A stretch of 64,000 nt of DNA, taken from assembly GCF_030272615.1 (NCBI RefSeq), contig NC_081406.1, positions 218,370,997 through 218,434,996 of the forward strand, in the 5' to 3' direction. A model generated the notes under the pieces. That model saw nothing but the letters and a program-made list of their open reading frames with translations. It did no database searches and was not told where the DNA came from. This document shows, piece by piece, positions 20,111 to 31,473 of the stretch. Each line of letters begins with the position of its first letter. Within the stretch, counting starts at the first letter, position 1. A program made the position numbers and the translations under genes. Source of the DNA: Cryptomeria japonica (lineage: Eukaryota; Streptophyta; Pinopsida; Cupressales; Cupressaceae).

Positions 20111-22330
20111 TGAAGACCATAAATGGACACTGAGAGCGGGTGAATTAGTGTATTTTAAAACAAATTTAATTATGTGTGCTAATATTGAGACTGGAAGTTA
20201 ATCAAGAATACACACACACATAAAACAAACCACAACACCAGATTTATGAGGGAAACCCAATGTGGAAGAAACCTCGGTGAGAATAGCCATTGGAGTCTAC
20301 TACTCCAATCTAGCCTCATATTAAATAACAGTTTACAATATTTAGGGCAACAACCCCTAATTTTATGAGCACCTACTCAAAGGAGTACCTACCCCTTCTC
20401 TAAGCACCCACTCAAATATTTAAAGTGATTGATCAAGTTTACAGTGAAATGATAAATCCTTGTTACAAATGAGTTTTGTAACACTTACAAAATTCTCATA
20501 TCTTGAGAATTACTTTCTCTGCCAGTTGAAGTTTCTTCTTTGTTTCTTCTTCTTCCTCTATCTTTTCTTCCTCATCTGTCTCTATGGATGTCTTTCTTTA
20601 CTCTCTTTGTTTCTAAAAATTACACTCTATCAACTCTCTTCAGCAATTCACCTCTCTTCAGCACTTCACTTAACTTTTCAATCGACTAGTGGAGTTTTCT
20701 TTATTTCCACCTCTCTCTATTTCAACCACCACACCTACTAATGTCGAATCACATTTACACTCTTGCACCATCAACTCTACATCGAGAAATGTTTTTTCCC
20801 TTTAATATTGCAATTAATTCATTTTCCTTTATGGGATTCAATCTGCAGTAGATTGTATTTCTTTCTTGGATCGACCACCTGCATTAAATGACTCTTCTCT
20901 ATTTTTCTAAAAGTTCCCTATACTAAGTTACTATTTTTAGCAACCCCAATTTTTCTAACAGATTTAAATTTGCCTCCGTAGATTTCCTCAAGCCCATCAA
21001 CCATCTGCAACTTGGTCATCATTAATGCATTCTCCATCCTCTATCGAGCTACATGGATAAGATTGACAACTACCATACTGAAATCCATCGTCACTGACTT
21101 CTTCTTATCAAATTCATTCTTTGTCCACCAAGAAACCACATGTATTCATATTCTTCATTTGGATCAGTCAGTCAAGGTTTGTTGGCCTCCATGTAAAACC
21201 CTTGTGTTAATCGACATGCGCCAGTATCGTCAAAGTCTTTAGAATTGACATCCAAGTCACCTGGTCAACCATAGTCAACCGCCACGTGGACAATTGTCCT
21301 TATCGGGCTACCAATGTGTCGACTAAAACATCTCAAATGGTCGTGATGACCTTAACCTATGTCACTGCAGGATGGCAGGATGCACTATCTTCTTGTTTTA
21401 ACTTACCCCACGAGATCCTTTTTCCATCCTTCTGTAGGCTACAGGATAGCGGGATCCTTCACTCACTTCATTGTCTTATCCCACGCAACCATTGCCCATC
21501 CATCTTGAATGGTGCGGGATAGCGGGGGCCATCCCTTACATCATCTCTTATTTCCTCGCAAGCTCATTTTACTTTGGCTTCTCTTCATGCGGGATAGCGG
21601 GAGACATCTCTCCCTTTACTCTTTTTATCCCGCATGACCAATTTGATTTGGTCATCCATGCTACAGGATAGCAAGGGACACAACTGCATTATCTTTTCTT
21701 AACCCCACACAACCCTTCTTCTTTAGTCTTCACTGATATAGGATAGTGGGAGACATTTCTCGTTAGCCTTTTGTGTTATCCCATGAGGTAACCACTCTTT
21801 CATCCTTCACAGTGCAAGATGGCAGGATAGACCATTTCCCTTCAATTTTGTTATCTATTGGGGTCATTTGGCTACCTTCTAACTCACCGCAGGGTTGTAG
21901 GATGCCTGCTCATACATGATGGGTCCCACATGAACACAACACAACATAAGTGATCCACTGAGCCACCAACACATAAATATATGGGGACCACTCGAATCTG
22001 AGATGACCTTTCCAAAAAAACACGATGCCCTGATAAGCGACCGAGGTCATTTAGTCAAACCACCATACAGGTCGAACTGCCATGAATGAACAAAACTAAC
22101 TCTGCAGTCCTCTTGTATCAAACCCTATGGGTCCAATGCACTATGTGGTATATATACATCAGCACCAACATTGACTTGTACTCTATAAGCCATGTTCATT
22201 TGCAACCTAAAAAATTTACGTATTTGTATAACATAACCTGCATGTTATGCACATTACATGCTACATGCTTCTCTACAACCTCTTAACATCCTTGTAACAC
22301 TGATTGACATCAATTAAAATAATGCCAACA
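20111..22330 (-). mobile_element. C1 5' LTR
   Basis: 2220 bp, TGAAGACC at the left and ATGCCAACA at the right (minus start TGTTGGCATTAT). PBS lies immediately to the left. Near the PBS end it holds the CTGAGAGCGGGTGAATTAG and GAGGGAAACCCAATGTGG blocks shared by the other copia LTRs. The U3 part contains the repeated GGATAGCGGG units listed separately. The right end abuts T3 coding sequence. Confidence 0.8.
21345..21860. repeat. GGATAGCGGG / TTATCCC tandem units in C1 U3
   Basis: About seven degenerate units of 70-80 bp, each with a forward TGCGGGATAGCGGG-like element (also TACAGGATAGCGGG, TATAGGATAGTGGG, TGCAAGATGGCAGG) and an opposed TTATCCCRCR-like element some 30-40 bp later. The two halves are complementary (CGGGATA with TATCCCG). 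Probably a tandemly expanded U3 enhancer-like module; its function is not known. Confidence 0.65.
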
Positions 22331-25007
22331 CTACTGCCATAACCGATTTTCTGTAGGATATGAAATCCTTTTCCATATTGTTATGTTTGTATCCTGACAT
22401 TGTTTACTTCTTGTTTGGATTTCTCTTCATCTTTGTATAGTCATTGTAGAACATCTTTGTCATAGATTTCTTCAGATAAAGTCCCTTCTTTGACAAATGA
22501 TCCATAAAATATTTTTAGTGGTTTTGTAGTCAATTGTTGTTTTGATGTTGATGGTTTCCCATATGATCTAGGAGAAAGTGGTGAATCTTATAGAGAATAA
22601 TCTCCTATTCCTTTATCCTTCAATTGTATTTTTTTTTTTAATTTTCCAAAATAGATGCAAGTGAATTCTCCTTGGGCGATGGACTAGAAGGAGATACATG
22701 TTTGTTATGCGAGACAATGATATATTTTCTAGGTTTGACTCCGTTGAAATATTGAAAAGGGTTTGAGTCTGTAGAAATTATGATTTCTTGGCTGTTTAAA
22801 GGAAGCTTCAAACATTGATGATAGGTTGATGGAACAAATTGCACATCATGGATCCATGGCCTACCCTAAAGTATGTGGCAAGACAGATCCAATTCTAATA
22901 CTTGACATACTGTATCCTTTTGTAGGGGCCCCACTCTAATTAAAAACACTACTATTCCTTTAGAGGAATGTTCTACTTCATCATACACCTTTATTGTGAT
23001 CTTTTTTCAAGGATCGACCGCCTTCTCAGAAAATCCCAAAGCACGTACCAGACTTAATGAATAAACGTTTAAACCAGCTCCTTCGTCTATTAAGACACAT
23101 TTGACCCACATTTTATGAATGAGGACTTCAATATGAAGAGGAGCATTATGTGGATGCTATAGAGACATGTCATCATCTTTTGTGAAGGATAAACAATGTG
23201 GGTTTGTTAAATGTCCCACCATGGCTTGAAATTGATAAACGCCCAAATCACTAGGGATGGTATGCAATAGGGCTTTTTCTAGGATTTCTTTTTGTGTTGG
23301 GGAAAGTTTTAAAATCTCTAATATAGATATCTACATGAGCATCTTTTTAATTGATCCACAATGTTATATTGTTTAGAAGGGGATGGCGTATCAATTGTTG
23401 GACCCCGCAAAGTTACCTTAGCTTTACTTCTTGTGATTGCATTTGCAGGTTTATGTTTTTTTTTTGTCTTTGGCCACAATGACATTCACTACATTGCAAT
23501 AAGTGTGAGCATAATTGACCTTGTCTTTTCCTTTGTTATCTTTTGTTCTTGATGGTTCATTCTTTTCATAATTTGGAAGTGGATCTTTAAATGCAACATG
23601 TGCCTCATTTGTTTTATGTCCATCCACTATTATTACTTTGTTATCTATCCAGTCTTGAATAACATGTTTCAATATTTGACAATCATTCATTTTATGTCCC
23701 TTATTTCTATGATAATCACAATAATGATTGTCATTCCACCATGCTAGTTTGATGTTGGGCTCGAAATCTCTTTCTTTTGGTAATGTGATTAGGTTACTTG
23801 CAAGAAGTATTTTCAAAGCTAATTCAAGTGGTTCACCAATCGGTGTAAATCTTCTATGAAAGTTGGTGGGGTGTGGTTTAGGTTTGTTGATGTTTCGATT
23901 AACCACCATTGTATGACTTGATAGATTGAGTATGGGTTGTTTTGTCTTTAGTTTGTTAGCATCAACCACCCTATCATTGACATTGTTTTTATTTCTTGTC
24001 CAAAACTTTGGTTTATCATTATTGTTGTTGTTGGAAGGACTTGCCCCCTCTTTGTAGAGTTTCAATACTCCTCCTTTAATGAAATCTTCCTCAATCTTGA
24101 TTCCTTTTTTTATTAGTTTCTCAAAACTTGGTGAACACTGTAATTTGAGTCTGTAATTCATTTTGTTGTTTATATTATCAATAAAAAATTCCATCTTTTC
24201 CCTTTGAGGTATAGTACGAGGATACCTAGCAAACAATCATCTCCATTTTTTTTGTTTCACGTTGCATAGATCAAGCATGGTTATTTCATGCTCAATGTTA
24301 TATGAATATTGAGAAACAAATTTTTCTAATAGCTCTTCAAATGATTTTTTACCTCTTACAAGTTTTGAAAACTATTCCATGCCTTGTCCACCAAAGCTTC
24401 TTGGAAATAACCTCATTAAATAGGTCTCATTATGTGCAAATTCCATACTCAATGTACAAAATTCTCTCACATGATCTTGTGGATCAGTTTTACCATTCCC
24501 TTTGTCATATTTAGGAATGCAACAATTTGGTGGAAAAGGTATCATGTTCAAATTGTGGTCAAATAGATAGGGGCAAATATCTTCCAATGAGTATTTATTT
24601 ATTGTTCCCCTTTGCATATTTTGGATTTTTTGTTGAAGTGTTTGTATATGTTGTGTGAGTGCCAAGCAGGGATTATTCGTATAATTTCTTGTTTCATTGT
24701 TTTTGATGTCCTTGTTCTTATCATTATGAATTTGAGTGTCAATTATTCAATTAGTAGTGTTTTGAGCTTCGCTTGTCCCTTCAATTTGTCTCAATTATGT
24801 CACATCAAAATCATGAGGTAATTTAACACCCAAGTGTGCCAACATTAGGAAATATTTTTCTTTGTCAGTTTCCAACAACTTTTCCATGAATTTACCAAAT
24901 CTAGGATCTTGTTGCGCTTCTTTGATTATTTCCTTGTATATTTGCTCTTCATCATTATTTAGGTCACATGATCTATATTGATGAAAGAAAGGATTTTCCT
25001 CTTCCAT
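22331..25007 (-). pseudogene. T3: Tat-type gag-protease remnant cut by C1
   Basis: Starts MEEENPFFHQYRSCDLNNDEEQ at 25007, then gag core (24372-24665, ETYLMRLFPRSFGG), knuckle CDYHRNKGHKMNDC in the 23451-24236 frame, protease site VLIDEGAGLN near 23060, GRPWIHDVQFVPSTYHQC (22638-22860), and the opening of a G-patch (QYGKGFHILQKIGYG) where C1 is inserted at 22330. Gene order matches T1. Many stops; those aligning to T1 replace Gln or Arg codons. RT and later parts are not seen. Minus-strand, same orientation as T1 and T2. Confidence 0.85.
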
Positions 25008-25176
25008 TGTGGATTTTTGTTTTAGTTTTTTGTTGTTTTAGTCTCTCTCTCTTATATCTAGTCAAAATGGGCATGCACGTGGTTAAAGTTTTTTAAGCTT
25101 TCGATCCTTGTTTCGAGTGCCAATTTGATGGGAGATACCCAAGTAAAATAGGAAAGATCCTATTGATGAGACTAGA
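25008..25176. other. T3 gag-proximal leader fragment
   Basis: Short non-coding stretch between the T3 gag start and the inserted LTR, ending in the candidate target duplication CTAGA (25172-25176). Nothing else recognised. Confidence 0.45.
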
Positions 25177-26376
25177 TGTAGCGTCCTAAAATTGCGACAC
25201 TTGCAATTTCAACTGCATTTGGGTCTTCACGATGGCGACGCAATGTTGAACCTGAATGGAGACCCCGAAACTTGCTTGCGACACCAAAAACTGCATTTTT
25301 CTGCACCCTGGCCTGATCCCTCCTTGCACCTTGCTGTCCCGGGAGGTGGGACCATGGCGCCCAGCACCCTAGTCCCTGGCCCTATTTTCGGCCCGGTCTC
25401 TTTTGGGCATCAGGTCTTTAAGTTTGCAATTCGAGAAATAATGTTTCCTGGTCAGCCTAAGGTCGGAAAAATCAGTCTATCAACCCTAATTGACAAGTAT
25501 ATAAACTAATTTTCCTCTCCTAGAAAAGGAGGAAGGAAATGAGCAAGAGCAAAAGGCGGAAGCGATATTCAAACATTCAAACATTCAAGCATTCAAGCAT
25601 TCCTTCAAGTAATTGAGCATTCTAAGTCTCCATTCAAGGCTAAGTGTTGCATTCAAGACAAGGATTCAACCATTGAAGAGGAGATCACATACAACATACA
25701 ACATACTATATACATTACACCTTAGCATGTAAGAATACAAACATTCTTACGACAAGGTATCAGTACTTGTTTACATTACAAACATTTACATTTACAGCAT
25801 TCTCATTTCTTGGTTAATTCCAAAACCAGGGTTTGACCTAAAGGCAAACCCCTCATCCCTAACCCCCCAATCGTCCTCTCTTTTCTGTGTGTAGGTTGCA
25901 GGTACGCGGCTGTAATTGAAGATCTGGAATCCTTGTGCAGAGACGAACAGATCCCCCTTCGTTTCGCGGATTTTTCGGAGGACAGTGTGCACGCCGAGCG
26001 CCATCGTCCCGTCAACTTTTACTCAAATTTGTAGAACAGCACCGTCTCGACATTTTACTACTAATTCCAGGTCCGCAGCTTCATCCCATATCCCTATCTC
26101 TGTTTATCAGCGAATCTTTCCTACTTTGCATGCATTCTTAGTTCAATCTTTCTATCTACATTCTTTACAAAAGAGGGTATCCTTGCTATCACAACCCTTG
26201 AAACTCATTTAGAATCCAATCTTGCATTGCGTGGGATTGGATCTGGTGGGTTTCAACCCCTCTTTTGAATGTAAAGTCTCTCCTAAGTGAAAACCATCAA
26301 CCCTAGTGACTCTCCCTTCTCTCTCCTTGGAGTTGGGGAGGGGAGAACGACTAGGGTTTGATTTTTCCGCTTTACA
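25177..26376 (+). mobile_element. Solo LTR of the TGTAGCGTC type
   Basis: 1200 bp from TGTAGCGTCCTAAAATTGC to TTTTTCCGCTTTACA. The start resembles the T4 LTR start (TGTAGCGTCGTAAATTG, minus strand there) and the end resembles the T4 LTR end. Flanks CTAGA/CTAGG agree at 4 of 5 bases. No PBS follows on the right, hence solo. Contains TATATAAA at 25498-25505 and GC-rich stem-loop motifs near 25347 and 25985. Short plus frames here are chance. Confidence 0.6.
25498..25505 (+). promoter_or_regulatory. TATA box of the solo LTR
   Basis: TATATAAA followed about 30 nt later by a purine-rich leader and repeated ATTCAAACATTCAAGC units (25570-25610). Motif-based only. Confidence 0.45.
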
Positions 26377-27400
26377 CTAGGTTAATATGATTTAAAGCCT
26401 TTGTTTCATGATTAAGGGTGAAGATCCTGATACAAAAACTCTTTTGAAAATCAGAGATCAAAATGATAATTGTGCACTTAAGTTGGTTTGATCTAAGCTT
26501 TGTTAAAATGGTTGCACTTACAAAAAGCCAAATTTACTCAAGTTGAAACCGATGTTCTAATGGAAATGACCTCAATTTTGAAAAAGGTATCTGAATATGA
26601 CTTATGTTTTCTGATAAATAGTAAATTTTGTTCTCTATCTGATAAATTCCAGAATTAATAGGTCAATGCACTAAACAATACCATGCATGCACTAGACTAT
26701 ATCTTAGTTGTACTTCTCTATTTTGTCTATGTGTTAATCTGGGAGTTATATCCACTGATCTATACTTTAGATGTACTACAATGTCCTCTATATGCGTTAT
26801 TAAATTCACTGAATGCACTATATTTCTATGGTATTAAATATTTATGACAGTTTTGACCTTGTTGCAAATTGGAAACTCTCTGTTTTTTATGCACTAAATT
26901 TTGACCAGTATGTGCTATTATGTTGCCTGAATACGCTATTAGGCTCTTTATATGCATTGATCTACTAGTTCAATACATTGGACCATTGAACCTATTTGCT
27001 AAACTACTTTGTTACTCAATGTGTTGATAGTTTAACTTGTTTTGAAAGAAAATTTTGAGAGTTTTAATGGATGATTTTCTGAACAGTGGTTGCAAACACA
27101 AAAGAAATTAATCATATAGTTGTTTCATCCTATGATCTAAACATTGAGTGTATGTTCTAGGATATTTTCAAATATCATTGTTTTTTACAAGTTTGCCCAA
27201 TTGAAGAAAAAATCAGCTAGACTTTCCTATTCTCAAAAGGTCATTATTGATATCACAACCCACATCTTGGAATCTTCGTCAGCTCAAACAACCTTGTCAC
27301 ACTCTAAGGTGCGCCCAATTTTTTGCCTTTCTCCAGAACTTGAACCAAAGAGTATTTCTCCTCAATTGGATCATTTTCTTGGGAGCCTTGTGGTGAGTGT
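26377..27400. other. Unassigned non-coding stretch left of G1
   Basis: About 1 kb with scattered ATGCACTAAA/ATGCGCTATT-like words but no coding signal I trust. If the LTR to the left is a solo insertion, this should be more T3 leader or older flank; I cannot confirm which. Confidence 0.4.
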
Positions 27401-27539
27401 TGTTAGGACTTCAAATATTTTGTCTAAATTTGAGGACCTGATGTTCTCAAAATTTTGTTTGTTGCACTCAGAATCCTCTTTGCAGGGTAACATGCAGGTT
27501 ATCATACAATGGTCATATAACATGAGGATTATATAAAGC

Positions 27540-27614
27540 GTCAATAACATGATGTGTTATTGACCTCGTGCCTAACATCGATGTCTCATGTCAATAACAT
27601 GTTGTGTTATTGAC
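27540..27614. repeat. Two perfect 10-bp-stem hairpins in G1 U3
   Basis: GTCAATAACA (27540-27549) pairs with TGTTATTGAC (27555-27564), and the same arms recur at 27590-27599 and 27605-27614, a 50-bp spacing. A third half-copy TGTTATTGAC follows near 27641. The right G1 copy keeps the first hairpin perfectly near 47150. Confidence 0.8.
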
Positions 27615-28499
27615 CGCCTTGAGTATTTGGGCAGCGTGTTATTGACCGTTGAGGAAACATCAGGTGGCTATGTATTTTGCAGCATAGGAGGAAGTGTTTT
27701 CGTGCTCCAATTTTTTTTTGAGTTGACCAGTCCAGTCAGTCAACTCACTTAGGTTTCACCAGCTAGAGGATTCCATATCATTGGTGGGTTGGTCTCCATG
27801 GTTCATTCTTACCGGCTGGTAGTAAGACCATTTGTTATCCCAAAGGCAAGGTGACCAACCAAGGGGTCACACGAGATCAGGCAAGTGAAGCAGCAAAGGG
27901 AAGAAAATTTATCTTGGGGAGAAGATGGCAGTGTCTAAAGATTGTCCGAGATAACTCCTAACTAAGAGTTGCAAGGGGGTAAATTTTTATCTTGAGGTAA
28001 CTTCTGAAGAGTAAAATCACCATAGAAAGGTTGCCCTGGGGATATTTTTAGTTAGCGTTGAGAGGCCTAGGGACGTAGAAACAGAGAAGGTTTTGTTTGC
28101 CCTGGACAATTTATTAAGAATAAAGGTTATGTCTCAGGATAAGGAGCAGGATGAAACAAAGAAAAAGTTATCCCAGAGGAATAAAGGGCCTATACGGAAT
28201 ATTACTTTGGGTTTCACTGAGAATATTCATATAGACACTTGGGCTCCTAGATAAAGAAATTACTAAAGGAGCAATGAAATCTTTATCCTGAAGGGTTGCG
28301 AAGGTCAAAGAAAAGAGGCTTAGGATAAGAAGACAAAACATAATATAATGGAAGACTTATCTTGGGGGGGCTAGGAGGTGCATCCTTCAATGATCCGAGA
28401 TAAGAAATACCAAAGGAGACCAATGAAAGCTTATCCCACCAACGTTCTTACCAGTTCAAATGGGATCATCGGATAAGAAGATGAAGCAGAGAAAGAAGG

Positions 28500-28538
28500 T
28501 TTTCCTTATCCCGTGCATTCTCGTGGGGATAAGGAAAA
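28500..28538. repeat. 13-bp inverted repeat with GATAAG core
   Basis: Arms TTTTCCTTATCCC and GGGATAAGGAAAA with a 13-nt loop. Arms are unchanged in the other G1 copy (48118-48156) although the loop differs. GATAAG is the core of the plant I-box; whether it acts here is unknown. Confidence 0.8.
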
Positions 28539-29428
28539 GCTCACAGGATAAGTGAGACAAAGAGAGAATGAAACAACCCATTATCCCGTGACACTGAAGA
28601 CCAAGTGATGGAACCACAGGGGCACATAACACGTGCGCTATGCGATTTGCAGAGCACAACCCAATGGTCAAATTTTCCACGTGGAGGGTTGATGAAGGTT
28701 GACGAAAGGACAGGGGGGAGTATTTTGAGGATGTGACACATATAGATTTGCGAGATTCCATCTGTTGAAGGGAGAGACGCTACTGATGGAGAATTGGTGT
28801 GCCGACACAACAGGTAAATTTTTGTGACCAAATCAAATCGGATCACAACAATAAAGCCTAAGTGGGAGCTCGCATTGAATGAGGATCAAACAGAAGATGG
28901 TTGAGTGGCTCCATGAAATTGGAAGATCTAACAACAAGATTTCATAGCTTTAGGCATGTTAGGGGATTATTGACCGAAAAGATGAAAGGACACATAGTAG
29001 GAGTGGATTACTAAATATAGTAATCTAGATTTAGAGATCAGTCAAGGTGTAGTAAGGGATGAACTTAAGGAAACTTTTGTGAGGCTCGAGACACCTACCC
29101 CTATTGATTGTTCTGAGGCTAGTGGTCCCAGATCCTAGAGGCTATTCTCATTGTTGCTTGCATTGATTGCCTTCGGATGGATTGTGTGCAGAGAAGGAAG
29201 AGGGACACCTCATTGTTTATGTTGTCCCATGAAATCAAATTTTGACAAGTGTATCTCACCTGGCTTGTAGCTTCTTTTTCTCCCTTGTTCTTATTAAAGG
29301 AAATTCAGGACTAGTGAGAAGAGAGTATTCTGATTGTAATTTTTCTGGAAGCAAGGCTTCCATGTGCATAGTGCATGTTTTTTCATGATGACATAGTTTT
29401 ATTTCAGTCTGTAGTTTCTTAATGTTTC

Positions 29429-30147
29429 TGTATATGGTGAAAATGGAAACAACAATGACGATATTGAAAGGCTAAATAGATTCAACCACAAAACCCTAGC
29501 CTAACAACAACAAAGATCCACCATAACATATGAAGATTACCTAAGACAATGCAAATCAAATGAAATCACAAAGATTATACCATCACATGTCCAATAGGGT
29601 TTTGATCTCCATTCTTCCTATCTCCATTGATCTTGCTTGATATATTTGCTCTCAGATTTTATGTGCACAAGAGCTCAACAAAGAACAGAATGTGGTTGCA
29701 AGTAGGATTGCATATGCCAAGTAGTCAAATTGATCAAATAGTTAGGGTTTGATAATGAAGGAAGCATCTCCTTATATAGAAGACACAATATGAAATGGAG
29801 GGATAAGATTGAGAGGTGTAAAAGGATCGGCTATGATTAGAGGGTAGGTAGTGTATGAATTAAGAGATGAATGACATGTGTCATGGGTAGAAAAGGTTAA
29901 TGAATTAATTAAATAAATAAAGATTTATTTAATTAATAGAAGGAGTGAGATCAATTAAATAAATAAGATATTTATTTAATTTGGGAAAAGAATAATTTAA
30001 ATAAATAAATGTATTTATTTAAATGAGAATTAAGGCTAGAAGAGGATAAATGAATTAATTAAATAAATAAAGATTTATTTAATTAATAGAAGAATTAAGC
30101 TTAGATAATTAAATAAATAAAATACTGGACAATTTTGGGTGTCTACA
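29429..30147 (-). repeat. T2 3' LTR
   Basis: 719 bp, nearly identical to 42574-43341; it lacks an approximately 31-bp block present near 42990-43020 and about 16-18 bp close to the U3 end. TATA-type TATATAAG on the minus strand at 29771-29778. U3 carries perfect A+T palindromes (TTAATTAAATAAAT / ATTTATTTAATTAA) repeated near 29904 and 30056. Confidence 0.9.
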
Positions 30148-30165
30148 TTTTGCCCCTCTTTGAGA
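30148..30165 (-). other. T2 polypurine tract
   Basis: Minus strand TCTCAAAGAGGGGCAAAA directly before the LTR start TGTAGACACCC: the expected plus-strand primer site. Confidence 0.75.
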
Positions 30166-30659
30166 CAATGCGGCTTGTCGCGTTGTTTCAAAGAAGATAA
30201 TATGAACTGATACAAAGTTGCCCCAAGATGGGAATGATATGCCCCCTCGAGAGATTGGATGAAAATGTGTGAAAAGATTGCAGACAATCTCTTGATAAGA
30301 AAGAAAGACTAGAAAGGACTGACCGGATAGAGTGACAGAGTCACGGGATAAAGAAGACTAACTTGGGAAACGAGGGCTAGGGCAGTCTATAAGATAGACC
30401 ACAAGGGAAATATATCCTCATTGTCATCTACACCTCCATGAGATTAGAGTGCAGAGTGAAATAGAGCAGCAGTAGTCAGCAGCGATGGCATTGGTTCATA
30501 GATTCGATCTCGTTCACCGATATTAGAGGCCAGCAGAGGCAGAAGAGCTGGTAAGTACCACAAAACCTCCTTGTACTTTGTTGCATTTATTGTTGTCATT
30601 AATGCATGCTAGATAGGGTAATAAATGCGCTCTAGGTTAGGGTCCAAAAAATGTCAAAA

Positions 30660-30960
30660 ATGTCCAGGCGCATCTGCGTTGGTGCCAGGCACGTCTATGC
30701 TCGATGGGCGCATCTGTGTTTGTGCCAGGCACGTCTGTGCTAGAAAAGGCATCTGTGCAAAATGCGGTCGCGTCTGCACTATGCAGGCGCGTTTGTGCTA
30801 GGCCGGCACGTTTGTGTCTTGCAGGCGCATCTATGCAGAGCATAGGCACGTCTGTGTGATTCAGGCACATCTATGTGATTCAGGCACATCTGTGTAAAAC
30901 AGGCGTGTTTATGCAGTCTCTAAGCGCGTTTATGTCATGAAGGTGCGTTTATGTCTTCAA
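30660..30960 (+). repeat. GCGCGTCTGTG-type short-motif array (PMD intron)
   Basis: About 15 copies of a 17-22-bp unit with core GGCRCRTYTRTG (for example GGCGCATCTGTG, GGCACGTCTGTG, GGCGCGTTTGTG). The reverse-complement motif CACAGACGCG forms two arrays at the opposite end of T2. Lies inside the predicted PMD intron. Confidence 0.85.
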
Positions 30961-31164
30961 AGTCAAATCGGCAGTTCTGTGATGAACATACACTATTGAT
31001 TGGATAAGTTGCTGAGAGGACACACTCAAGCAGGTCCTCTAGGGAAGACTAGAATAGCAAATAGGTCTGGGATTGACAATTCTGTGATAGAACATACATT
31101 GCCAATTAGGAAACTACTCAAGAGGATTCACTCAAGTATAGGCCCTAGGATAAGATAGATCAAG

Positions 31165-31473
31165 GCACTTTGTGATGAACAGTGAGTACAAGGATATAGT
31201 ACTTTGTGATGAACAGTGAGTACCAAAATATGAGCAGCACTTTGTGATGAACAGTGAGTGCAAATGTGAGCAGCACTTTGTGATGAACAGGGAGTGCAAA
31301 TGTGAGCAGCACTTTGTGATGAACAAGGAGTGCCAAAAATGTAGTACTTTGTGATGAACAGGGAGTACCACTAGGATAGAAGCAACACTTTGTGATGAAC
31401 AGTGAGTGTCACTAGGATAGAGTACCATATGCACTTAGATAAAAAGTAGCATTTTGTGATGAACAGTGAATGC
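31165..31473 (+). repeat. Eight-copy hairpin minisatellite with covarying stems
   Basis: Eight 25-nt units with invariant middle TTGTGATGAACA and 5-bp terminal inverted repeats: 31165 (GCACT/AGTAC), 31199 and 31344 (GTACT/AGTAC), 31237, 31273 and 31309 (GCACT/AGTGC), 31385 (ACACT/AGTGT), 31449 (GCATT/AATGC). Seven of eight stems pair perfectly though their sequences differ. Two looser relatives (TTCTGTGATGAAC, TTCTGTGATAGAAC) lie at about 30976 and 31080. Spacers vary from 11 to 50 bp. Confidence 0.9.

Larger units (their letters stand above)
13230..22330 (-). mobile_element. C1: decayed Ty1/copia retrotransposon with nested insertions
   Basis: Minus-strand copia element: 5' LTR 20111-22330, initiator-Met-type PBS, gag and protease remnants (17566-20036), then after the C3 insertion integrase (13521-14177) and the linker leading towards RT (13230-13520). 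RT, RNase H and 3' LTR are not in the window. About 80 codons of the pre-integrase zinc region expected between the two halves are missing at the C3 junction. The right boundary falls inside G-patch codons of T3, so C1 inserted there; the right flank is CTACT. Confidence 0.8.
27401..29428 (+). repeat. G1 left LTR, first part
   Basis: Matches 47010-49047 over its full length with scattered substitutions and small indels. Starts TGTTAGGACTTCAAAT. Contains paired TCAATAACA hairpins (27540-27614), an inverted GATAAGG repeat (28500-28538) and many TTATCCC/GGATAAG words. Interrupted at 29428 by T2 and resumes at 43342. Confidence 0.85.

Noticed and set aside
26687-26696. CTAGA after ATGCATGCA as the right target duplication of the LTR starting at 25177
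   Set aside because: The ATGCACTAAA-like word pattern continues unchanged across this point, and the LTR end TTTACA at 26376 matches the T4 LTR end better.
27144-27536. 130-codon plus ORF across the G1 LTR start
   Set aside because: It spans the boundary between unrelated flank and LTR and its LTR part is not open in the second copy; no domain.
31165-31473. Regularly spaced short repeats resembling a CRISPR array
   Set aside because: Plant nuclear DNA with no cas-like genes; spacers are short, unequal and themselves related (CAAATGTGAGCA, CACTAGGATAG).
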